The notes under the pieces: model-generated
The model's input: the letters and a program-made list of their open reading frames with translations, nothing else
Databases searched by the model: none
What the model was told of the DNA's origin: nothing
NCBI GenBank assembly: GCA_009923345.1
Contig: RFTR01000022.1
Span: forward strand, 1-16,882
Direction of reading: 5' to 3'
Length of the DNA stretch: 16,882 nt
Source: Betaproteobacteria bacterium
GTDB taxonomy: Bacteria; Pseudomonadota; Gammaproteobacteria; Burkholderiales; Burkholderiaceae_C
Part shown: positions 7,086 to 12,558 of the stretch, one piece after another
How the letters are laid out: each line of letters begins with the position of its first letter
Numbering within the stretch: position 1 is the first letter of the stretch
Program-made: the position numbers and the translations under genes

Positions 7086-7685
7086 ATGAGTGACACCCCT
7101 GTAGATAGCAGCAAGCGCACGTGGCTCATCGCCTCTACCTGCGCCGGTGCTGTGGGCGGCGTAGCCGTCGCAGTCCCCTTTGTTAGTACGTTTCAGCCCT
7201 CCGAAAAAGCCAAAGCTGCCGGTGCCGCTGTCGAGGTAGACATTGCCGCCTTGGCCCCCGGCGAAAAAATGACCGTTGAGTGGCGTGGTAAGCCCGTATG
7301 GATCGTCAAGCGCACCCCTGAACAAGTCGAATCCTTGAAAAAAATCGAGTCCCAGTTGGCCGACCCGATGTCTGAGCGCAAACCCAGCGAGCTCACCCCC
7401 TCCTATGCCTTGAACCAAGCGCGTTCTATCAAACCTGAAATCTTTGTCGCCGTGGGTATTTGCACTCACTTAGGTTGCTCTCCTTCAGACAAATTCCAAA
7501 CTGGTGCTCAACCTTCTTTGCCTGATGACTGGAACGGTGGTTTCTTATGCCCTTGCCACGGTTCAACTTTTGACATGGCCGGACGTGTTTACAAGAACAA
7601 GCCCGCTCCCGATAACCTCGAAATTCCGCCACACATGTACCTGTCAGACACCAAGTTGCTGATCGGTGAAGACAAAAAAGCCTGA
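7086..7685 (+). CDS. petA: Ubiquinol-cytochrome c reductase Rieske iron-sulfur subunit
   Basis: This subunit carries the 2Fe-2S cluster that takes the first electron from ubiquinol in the bc1 complex. Cluster ligands are in the two standard boxes: CTHLGC (126-131; Cys126, His128) and CPCHG (155-159; Cys155, His158). Cys131 and Cys157 are placed to form the stabilising disulfide. The N-terminus has one membrane helix (about 13-34) preceded by SSKRTWLIAS, a Lys-Arg variant of a Tat signal; Rieske proteins are known Tat substrates and keep the signal as an anchor. The 199-residue length is normal. I chose the ATG at 7086 with GAGGA 5 bases upstream; an in-frame start at 7014 would overlap pdxA and the promoter. 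petB follows 14 bases after the stop. Confidence 0.97.
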   Translation: MSDTPVDSSKRTWLIASTCAGAVGGVAVAVPFVSTFQPSEKAKAAGAAVEVDIAALAPGEKMTVEWRGKPVWIVKRTPEQVESLKKIESQLADPMSERKPSELTPSYALNQARSIKPEIFVAVGICTHLGCSPSDKFQTGAQPSLPDDWNGGFLCPCHGSTFDMAGRVYKNKPAPDNLEIPPHMYLSDTKLLIGEDKKA

Positions 7686-7699
7686 TCGGACGCAACAAC

Positions 7700-9109
7700 A
7701 TGGCTAACTTCAAAGAGATTTCCCCTGACGCACCCGTTGCAGAAAAACTGCTTAACTGGGTAGACAACCGCTTTCCAGCGTCCAAACTCTACAAAGAGCA
7801 TTTGTCTGAGTACTATGCGCCAAAGAACTTCAACTTCTGGTACTTCTTTGGTTCCTTGGCCTTGCTGGTCTTGGTTATCCAGATCGTTACTGGCATCTTC
7901 TTGGTCATGCACTACAAGCCCGATGCTGCGCTGGCATTCGCTTCTGTCGAATACATCATGCGTGATGTTCCCTGGGGATGGTTGATCCGCTATATGCACT
8001 CCACTGGCGCTTCAGCGTTTTTCGTCGTGGTCTATATGCACATGTTTCGTGGCTTGATTTATGGCTCATACCGAAAGCCCCGTGAGTTGGTGTGGATCTT
8101 TGGTTGCGCCATCTTTTTGTGCCTGATGGCTGAAGCCTTCATGGGTTATTTGTTGCCTTGGGGCCAAATGTCCTATTGGGGCGCGCAAGTGATCGTGAAC
8201 TTATTTGCCGCCATTCCTTTCGTGGGCCCTGACTTGGCTTTGCTCATCCGTGGTGACTACGTGGTGAGCGACGCAACTTTGAACCGCTTCTTCAGCTTCC
8301 ACGTGATCGCCGTGCCTTTGGTATTGCTCGGCTTGGTTGTTGCGCACATCATTGCTTTGCATGAAGTCGGATCGAACAACCCTGATGGCGTGGAGATCAA
8401 AGGTCCCAATGCGCCTAAAGACGCCAACGGCCATCCACTGGACGGCATTCCTTTCCATCCTTATTACTCTGTGCACGACATCATGGGCGTGACGGGTTTC
8501 TTGTTGGTGTTTAGCGCGATCATCTTCTTTGCGCCTGAGTTTGGTGGCTACTTTTTGGAGTACAACAACTTCATTCCAGCTGACCCATTGAAGACGCCTT
8601 TGCACATTGCGCCCGTTTGGTATTTCACGCCTTTCTATTCGATGTTGCGAGCTATCACCAGCGAGATGATGTACGCCTTGATCGCCTGCGTATTGGCTGG
8701 CGCTTACTTTGGCGCGGTGCGTTCCCAACTCCCGCAAATCGTCAAAGGCGGTGTTGTCGGTGCGGCGGTCGTCTTGTCCGTCTTGATGCTTTCTATTGAC
8801 GCGAAGTTCTGGGGCGTTTTGGTCATGGGTGGCGCGGTCATCATCCTTTTCTTCTTGCCTTGGTTAGACAACTGTGCGGTGAAGTCGATTCGCTATCGCC
8901 CAGATTGGCACAAATACCTCTACGGCATCTTTGTTATCAACTTTGTTGTGTTGGCTTATTTGGGTGTGCAACCACCGTCTGCGATTGGCGAACGAGTGTC
9001 ACAAGTCGGCACCTTGTTTTATTTCGGCTTCTTTTTGTTGATGCCTTGGTGGAGCACGATTGGTGAGACCAAGCCAGTGCCTGACCGCGTAACTTTTACG
9101 CCTCACTGA
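7700..9109 (+). CDS. petB: Ubiquinol-cytochrome c reductase cytochrome b subunit
   Basis: Cytochrome b is the membrane core of the bc1 complex, holding haems bL and bH and both quinone sites. Haem ligands on helix B are His100 (RYMHST) and His114 (YMHMFRG), 14 apart. On helix D they are His201 (SFHVIA) and His216 (VVAHII), 15 apart. The Qo-site motif is PVWY (305-308), not the PEWY of mitochondria and alphaproteobacteria; I recall PVWY as typical of beta- and gammaproteobacteria. The protein has 469 residues, with both the N-terminal four-helix half and the C-terminal half (helices E-H) in one chain. There is no clear ribosome site before the ATG, so translation is probably coupled to petA. 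petC follows after 23 bases. Confidence 0.98.
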   Translation: MANFKEISPDAPVAEKLLNWVDNRFPASKLYKEHLSEYYAPKNFNFWYFFGSLALLVLVIQIVTGIFLVMHYKPDAALAFASVEYIMRDVPWGWLIRYMHSTGASAFFVVVYMHMFRGLIYGSYRKPRELVWIFGCAIFLCLMAEAFMGYLLPWGQMSYWGAQVIVNLFAAIPFVGPDLALLIRGDYVVSDATLNRFFSFHVIAVPLVLLGLVVAHIIALHEVGSNNPDGVEIKGPNAPKDANGHPLDGIPFHPYYSVHDIMGVTGFLLVFSAIIFFAPEFGGYFLEYNNFIPADPLKTPLHIAPVWYFTPFYSMLRAITSEMMYALIACVLAGAYFGAVRSQLPQIVKGGVVGAAVVLSVLMLSIDAKFWGVLVMGGAVIILFFLPWLDNCAVKSIRYRPDWHKYLYGIFVINFVVLAYLGVQPPSAIGERVSQVGTLFYFGFFLLMPWWSTIGETKPVPDRVTFTPH

Positions 9110-9132
9110 AGAATTGACGGAGCAGACTCAAC

Positions 9133-9894
9133 ATGAAAAAAATTCTTCTCAGCCTCGTCCTAGCATTTGGTGTGGTGTTAGGTGTTCACGCCTCTGGTGG
9201 CGACAGCATCGCCTGGGACAAAGCGCCTAACAAGACCAACGACCTTGCAGCTTTGCAACATGGTGCTAAATTGTTTGTTAACCACTGTTTGAATTGCCAC
9301 TCAGCTGCATACATGCGATTTAACCGTCTAACAGATATTGGTTTGACTGAGCAGCAAATCAAAGACAACCTGTTGTTCACCACTGAAAAAGTTGGTGAAA
9401 CTATGAAGTCCAATATCGACCCTAAGCAAGCCAAAGAGTGGTTTGGTGCAACGCCTCCTGACCTCACCGTGATCGCACGATCACGCGCTGGCTCTGGCGG
9501 TTCTGGCGCGGACTACCTCTACACCTACATGCGCACCTTCTACCGTGACGAGACCAAAGCCACGGGATGGAATAACTTGGCGTTCCCTAACGTTGGCATG
9601 CCGCATGTGTTGTGGGAAATGCAAGGTGTTCGCAAACCCATCTATGAAGAGCACGAAGGCCATGGCGGTCACGCGGCTAAAGTTTTTAAAGGTTGGGAGC
9701 AAGTTACACCAGGTGCTCTTAGTCCCTTGGAATATGACCAAGCCGTTGGCGATTTGGTGGGCTATTTGCAATGGATGGGTGAGCCTTCCCAAAACACCCG
9801 CGTGCGTTTAGGCGTTTGGGTTTTACTCTTCCTTGGTTGCTTTATGGTGATTGCTTGGCGCTTGAACGCGTCGTTCTGGAAAGATATCAAGTAA
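9133..9894 (+). CDS. petC: Ubiquinol-cytochrome c reductase cytochrome c1 subunit
   Basis: Cytochrome c1 receives electrons from the Rieske cluster and passes them to soluble cytochrome c. A Sec-type signal peptide (1-20, KK then a hydrophobic core, likely cleaved after VHA) is followed by the haem site CLNCH (52-56). Met156 in FPNVGMPHVLW is the probable sixth haem ligand. One membrane helix near the C-terminus (about 225-243) anchors the periplasmic domain, ending in a short cytoplasmic basic tail. A His/Glu-rich loop, EEHEGHGGHAAK (172-183), stands out just before the terminal part. Length is 253 residues. A ribosome site ACGGAG lies about 11 bases before the ATG. It is the last gene of the operon and is followed by hairpins and a terminator. 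Confidence 0.97.
   Translation: MKKILLSLVLAFGVVLGVHASGGDSIAWDKAPNKTNDLAALQHGAKLFVNHCLNCHSAAYMRFNRLTDIGLTEQQIKDNLLFTTEKVGETMKSNIDPKQAKEWFGATPPDLTVIARSRAGSGGSGADYLYTYMRTFYRDETKATGWNNLAFPNVGMPHVLWEMQGVRKPIYEEHEGHGGHAAKVFKGWEQVTPGALSPLEYDQAVGDLVGYLQWMGEPSQNTRVRLGVWVLLFLGCFMVIAWRLNASFWKDIK
9862..9890 (+). promoter_or_regulatory. Weak candidate promoter for sspAB inside the end of petC
   Basis: TTGAAC (9862-9867) and TATCAA (9885-9890) are separated by 17 bases, each matching the sigma70 consensus at 4 of 6 positions. It is listed because sspA needs a transcription source and only 21 bases separate the terminator from its start codon. A start near 9897 would give a leader of about 95 bases containing both hairpins below. 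The match is weak, and read-through from petABC is an equally good explanation. Confidence 0.3.
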
Positions 9895-9907
9895 TCGCTG
9901 TTCATTC

Positions 9908-9932
9908 GATGGCAGACCGTCGGTTTGCCATC
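9908..9932 (+). other. Stem-loop after petC, upstream of the terminator
   Basis: GATGGCAGACC (9908-9918) can pair with GGTTTGCCATC (9922-9932) over 11 positions, including one G-U pair, around a three-base loop. No T-tract follows, so it is not a terminator alone. It begins 13 bases after the petC stop and ends 8 bases before the next hairpin, and may protect the petABC mRNA 3' end or influence folding of the neighbouring terminator. Confidence 0.55.
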
Positions 9933-9940
9933 ACCTCACG

Positions 9941-9969
9941 GAGTGACAAACCAGTTTGTCACTCTTTTT
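9941..9969 (+). terminator. Intrinsic terminator between petC and sspA
   Basis: GAGTGACAAA (9941-9950) pairs perfectly with TTTGTCACTC (9955-9964) around the tetraloop CCAG, and five T's follow at once (9965-9969), with more T's at 9972-9976. This is a textbook Rho-independent terminator, though its stem is only moderately GC-rich. It closes the petABC transcript, yet the sspA ribosome site begins just 8 bases later, so it may also work as an incomplete terminator that sets how much sspAB is made. Confidence 0.85.
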
Positions 9970-9990
9970 GATTTTTAGGAGACACCCATC

Positions 9991-10602
9991 ATGATGGTGC
10001 TTTATTCGGGAACTACGTGTCCTTTTTCTCATCGCTGCCGTTTTGTCTTGTTTGAAAAAGGCATGGACTTTGAAATCCGTGATGTTGACCTCTACAACAA
10101 GCCAGAAGATATCAATGTCATGAATCCATATGGCCAAGTGCCGATCTTGGTTGAGCGCGATCTGATCTTGTACGAATCCAACATCATCAACGAATACATC
10201 GACGAGCGTTTCCCCCATCCGCAACTCATGCCTGGCGACCCTGTTGACCGTGCCCGTGTCCGATTGTTCTTGCTCAACTTTGAAAAAGAGTTGTTCACCA
10301 ACGTCACCATTTTGGAATCACGCACTGCCAAGGCCAATGAAAAGACATTGGAAAAAGCCCGTGCACACATCCGTGACCGTTTGACGCAGTTGGCTCCTGT
10401 GTTCTTGAAAAACAAGTTCATGCTCGGTGACAACTTCTCCATGCTTGACGTGGCTATTGCGCCATTGCTCTGGCGCCTTGACCACTACGGCATTGACCTC
10501 TCGAAAAACGCAGCGCCTTTGTTGAAATACGCTGAGCGTATTTTCTCGCGCCCTGCCTATATCGAAGCCTTGACACCATCTGAGAAGGTGATGCGCAAGT
10601 AA
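9991..10602 (+). CDS. sspA: Stringent starvation protein A, RNA polymerase-associated
   Basis: SspA has a glutathione S-transferase fold but acts by binding RNA polymerase, in E. coli affecting stationary-phase, acid-tolerance and phage genes. The 203-residue protein has the thioredoxin-like half first (LYSGTTCPFSHRCR, then NPYGQVPILVERD and LYESNIINEYI), then the helical half. The surface motif PHP (75-77, in RFPHPQLMPGDP) matches the pocket known to be important in E. coli SspA. Ribosome site AGGAG (9977-9981) lies 9 bases before ATG 9991; a second ATG three bases later is possible. sspB follows after only 5 bases. The close link to petABC is one I recall from other beta- and gammaproteobacteria. 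Confidence 0.95.
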   Translation: MMVLYSGTTCPFSHRCRFVLFEKGMDFEIRDVDLYNKPEDINVMNPYGQVPILVERDLILYESNIINEYIDERFPHPQLMPGDPVDRARVRLFLLNFEKELFTNVTILESRTAKANEKTLEKARAHIRDRLTQLAPVFLKNKFMLGDNFSMLDVAIAPLLWRLDHYGIDLSKNAAPLLKYAERIFSRPAYIEALTPSEKVMRK

Positions 10603-10607
10603 TTGCT

Positions 10608-11102
10608 ATGTTGAACGTTCCTGACCCTTCGTCCACCCGTCCCTACCTGTTGCGCGCACTGCATGAGTGGTGCACGGACAACGGGTATACCCCCTACATT
10701 GCGGTGCAGGTTGACGAGATGGTGCAAGTGCCTCAGGAGTACGTCAAGAATGGTGAGATCGTGCTCAACGTGAGCTACGACGCCACCAGCAGCATGTCTT
10801 TAGGTAATGACGTCATTGAGTTCAAGGCACGCTTTGCAGGCACACCCCGTGAAATCATCGTTCCAGTGGATCGCATCTTGGCGATTTACGCCAGAGAAAA
10901 CGGTCAAGGTATGGCCTTCCCCATGCACACCAAAGGTGGCGCGCAGGCCAGTGAGACCTCTGTTGTGGTGCCTGCGCCCGAATCGCGCGCTCCATTAACT
11001 GCTGTCACCACTTCGAAAACAGGGAGCGAGTTGTCAACTGACGACGATACGAATCCACCAACACCGCCGAGTGGCCGTCCTACTTTAAAACGTGTGAAAT
11101 AA
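10608..11102 (+). CDS. sspB: ClpXP protease specificity-enhancing factor SspB
   Basis: SspB is an adaptor that binds the ssrA tag on stalled-ribosome products and hands them to ClpXP. The folded N-terminal domain (about 1-110) begins with PSSTRPYLLRALHEW and contains VPQEYVKNGEIVLNVS and IIVPVDRILAIYARENGQGM, all family-typical. A Ser/Thr/Pro-rich flexible linker (about 112-155) follows. The last nine residues, GRPTLKRVK (156-164), match the ClpX-docking (XB) tail of E. coli SspB. Both working parts, tag-binding domain and docking tail, are therefore intact. The gene is co-transcribed with sspA. The stop codon is 32 bases before the tRNA-Thr gene. Confidence 0.95.
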   Translation: MLNVPDPSSTRPYLLRALHEWCTDNGYTPYIAVQVDEMVQVPQEYVKNGEIVLNVSYDATSSMSLGNDVIEFKARFAGTPREIIVPVDRILAIYARENGQGMAFPMHTKGGAQASETSVVVPAPESRAPLTAVTTSKTGSELSTDDDTNPPTPPSGRPTLKRVK

Positions 11103-11118
11103 AGACATAAGAGCACAG

Positions 11119-11124
11119 TAAAAT
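11119..11124 (+). promoter_or_regulatory. Candidate -10 element for tRNA-Thr
   Basis: TAAAAT matches the -10 consensus at 5 of 6 positions and ends 10 bases before the mature tRNA 5' end, a plausible distance. The surroundings are AT-rich. No good -35 hexamer is present at 16-19 bases upstream, where the sequence is the end of sspB. Read-through from sspAB is an alternative source of the tRNA transcript. Confidence 0.35.
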
Positions 11125-11134
11125 AAATAATGTT

Positions 11135-11210
11135 GCCGCTTTAGCTCAGTTGGTAGAGCACCCGCCTTGTAAGCGGTAGGTCGTCAGTTCGAATCCGACA
11201 AGCGGCACCA
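11135..11210 (+). tRNA. tRNA-Thr (anticodon TGT)
   Basis: The 76-base gene includes the encoded CCA end. The acceptor arms GCCGCTT and AAGCGGC pair at all seven positions. The D arm is GCTC/GAGC; the anticodon loop CTTGTAA holds TGT at 11168-11170, which reads ACA and related Thr codons. The T loop is TTCGAAT. Two stem positions do not pair by my folding: C-U at 27-43 and A-C at 52-62. These look like tolerated mismatches, since every invariant tRNA position I can check is present. A terminator follows directly. Confidence 0.97.
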
Positions 11211-11215
11211 CATGC

Positions 11216-11250
11216 AAGCCGGTTCTTCCACAAGAAGAACTGGCTTTTTT
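11216..11250 (+). terminator. Intrinsic terminator after tRNA-Thr
   Basis: AAGCCGGTTCTTC (11216-11228) pairs with GAAGAACTGGCTT (11234-11246) over 13 positions with one G-U pair, around the loop CACAA, and a run of T's continues to 11250. It begins six bases after the tRNA end. On the opposite strand the hairpin has no T-tract after it, so it is probably one-directional, although it also lies in the convergent gap with the minus-strand gene ending at 11258. Confidence 0.88.
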
Positions 11251-11257
11251 GTTTTGC

Positions 11258-12019
11258 TTATCGGGTCAAGGCGTAAACAGTTAAGCCCAACCACTCATGC
11301 AAAGCTAGTTGCCAGCGCATCAAACTACTCGCCAATGAATACTCTGTCCATGCGGTGGTGCTTGAAGTTTGAAAGTCGACGGGGTAGGGCGTTACATGGC
11401 ATCCCACGGTGTTGAACTCTTCCATGGACCTTGGCATATGCCAAGCAGACGTCACAAGTAGCCAATGCTTTTGGCAACTGTCCCCCAGCAATGCGGCAAC
11501 CTTTTGAGCGTTCTCGCGTGTGTTGCGCGAACCATCTTCTAGACGCACATGTTGCATGTCTAAACCTTGCTCTTTATAAAAAGTACCAGCCAAAGTGGCC
11601 TCAGTCGTGCCAGTAGTGATCATGCGACCTTCGCCACCAGAGAAAACCAATTCAAAGTGGCTGTTCGAACGCATCCAACCGACAGGAACAGTCATGCGTT
11701 CTGCGGCGCTACCCAAAGGCACTTGACCATGCTCTAAAAAACTATGGGGGTGTCCGGTTGCACCGCCCAGAACAATAAAGCCTGCATGAGAGGCAATGTC
11801 TTGCGGCTGAGGCACTGGGTAGCGGTTCTCTAAGGGGCGCAGCAGCATGTTGGGAATGGCTTCAAAACCCAGCAAAAATAAAACGAACAGACCTGACCAC
11901 AACATGGCGAGCGCTGCGCGACGCCACTTAGAAATCATCACAAGCGACGTGAACCACCACAGCGCTAGCCAAAACATAGGCTGGGTGATGGCAGACAAAA
12001 TTTTGGATAAATAAAACAT
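11258..12019 (-). CDS. YdcF/ElyC-like membrane protein (DUF218)
   Basis: A 253-residue protein with two N-terminal membrane helices (about 13-30 and 35-52) and a DUF218 domain expected in the periplasm. Domain motifs are GFIVLGG (80-86), FSGGEGR (126-132), SRNTREN (164-170) and VTSAWHMPRS (189-198), the usual conserved acidic, Asn and His patches of the YdcF fold. ElyC in E. coli is tied to envelope and lipid-carrier metabolism, but members of this family differ and the substrate here is unknown. The gene lies downstream of the DUF721 gene on the minus strand, with 24 bases between them, and no clear ribosome site precedes its ATG. It converges on tRNA-Thr. I am confident of the family and not of the function. 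Confidence 0.88.
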   Translation of the reverse strand: MFYLSKILSAITQPMFWLALWWFTSLVMISKWRRAALAMLWSGLFVLFLLGFEAIPNMLLRPLENRYPVPQPQDIASHAGFIVLGGATGHPHSFLEHGQVPLGSAAERMTVPVGWMRSNSHFELVFSGGEGRMITTGTTEATLAGTFYKEQGLDMQHVRLEDGSRNTRENAQKVAALLGDSCQKHWLLVTSAWHMPRSMEEFNTVGCHVTPYPVDFQTSSTTAWTEYSLASSLMRWQLALHEWLGLTVYALTR

Positions 12020-12043
12020 GGATTTAGCGGAAAGACTATCTAA

Positions 12044-12439
12044 CTAGCTATTAATAACTTTCACCGTAATCGTCTGCACATTCCACCCCTTTGTTCTAAG
12101 GTGCGCACACAGCGACGGCAAAAACTGACGCAGCTTTGCCGCCATGGCGCTATTGGGCACCAAGATGCACCAAGCATCGCCTTCGACCCCACCAGATTGC
12201 ACCAAACTTCGCATAGAGACGGGCAATAGCGGAAGAATGGCTTGTAGACGGTTTTGTCCGTCGCGCGCAAGCGCTTGAAGCTGCGAGAGGGACGTGGCAC
12301 CGTCAATGATTTGCGTGACCGATTGCGTTTTGCCGCGAATGACGACGTTGGACTTAGGCACCGCGTTGTATCCCAAATCGCGCAAGGCTGCTAGCGAGTC
12401 GGAACGCTTGGGTGATGTGTCTTGGGGCGGCTGTCGCAT
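12044..12439 (-). CDS. DUF721 (DciA-like) protein
   Basis: A 131-residue protein from the ATG at 12439. Its C-terminal half (LVPNSAMAAKLRQFLP, then LRTKGWNVQTITVKV) matches the DUF721 pattern as I know it from Burkholderiales. In other bacteria DUF721 proteins such as DciA load or control the replicative helicase DnaB, especially where DnaC is absent; that role is inferred here, not shown. An in-frame GTG at 12484 would add 15 residues and push the gene toward the secA promoter region; I prefer the ATG because the extra residues resemble no conserved part. The gene is divergent from secA, with 119 bases between the two start codons, and is probably co-transcribed with the YdcF-like gene. Confidence 0.8.
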   Translation of the reverse strand: MRQPPQDTSPKRSDSLAALRDLGYNAVPKSNVVIRGKTQSVTQIIDGATSLSQLQALARDGQNRLQAILPLLPVSMRSLVQSGGVEGDAWCILVPNSAMAAKLRQFLPSLCAHLRTKGWNVQTITVKVINS

Positions 12440-12466
12440 GGGGGCATTATGCGATCTTGTGGCGGG

Positions 12467-12472
12467 TAAAAT
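12467..12472 (+). promoter_or_regulatory. Candidate -10 element for secA
   Basis: TAAAAT, a 5 of 6 match to the -10 consensus, lies 87 bases before the secA ATG in the gap shared with the divergent DUF721 gene. No strong -35 is seen 16-18 bases upstream. A second AT-rich site, TATAAA at 12536-12541 just after a TTGACA (12526-12531), could also serve, but the TTGACA lies too close to act as its -35. The choice between them is open. Confidence 0.3.
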
Positions 12473-12558
12473 GACGGGCTTCACCTATCACGCCTTCTAC
12501 AAAGGATACTGCGGTCTTTTTTGCGTTGACACGCTTATAAAAACACCGCATCGCACGC

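Noticed and set aside
8201..8737. Minus-strand open frame opposite petB (178 codons)
   Set aside because: Antisense to a highly conserved membrane protein gene; composition is what reverse-strand reading of hydrophobic codons gives, rich in His, Arg and Gln.
11216..11250. Two-way terminator serving also the minus-strand YdcF-like gene
   Set aside because: Read on the minus strand, the hairpin is followed by GCATG rather than a T-run, so there is no intrinsic-terminator signal in that direction.
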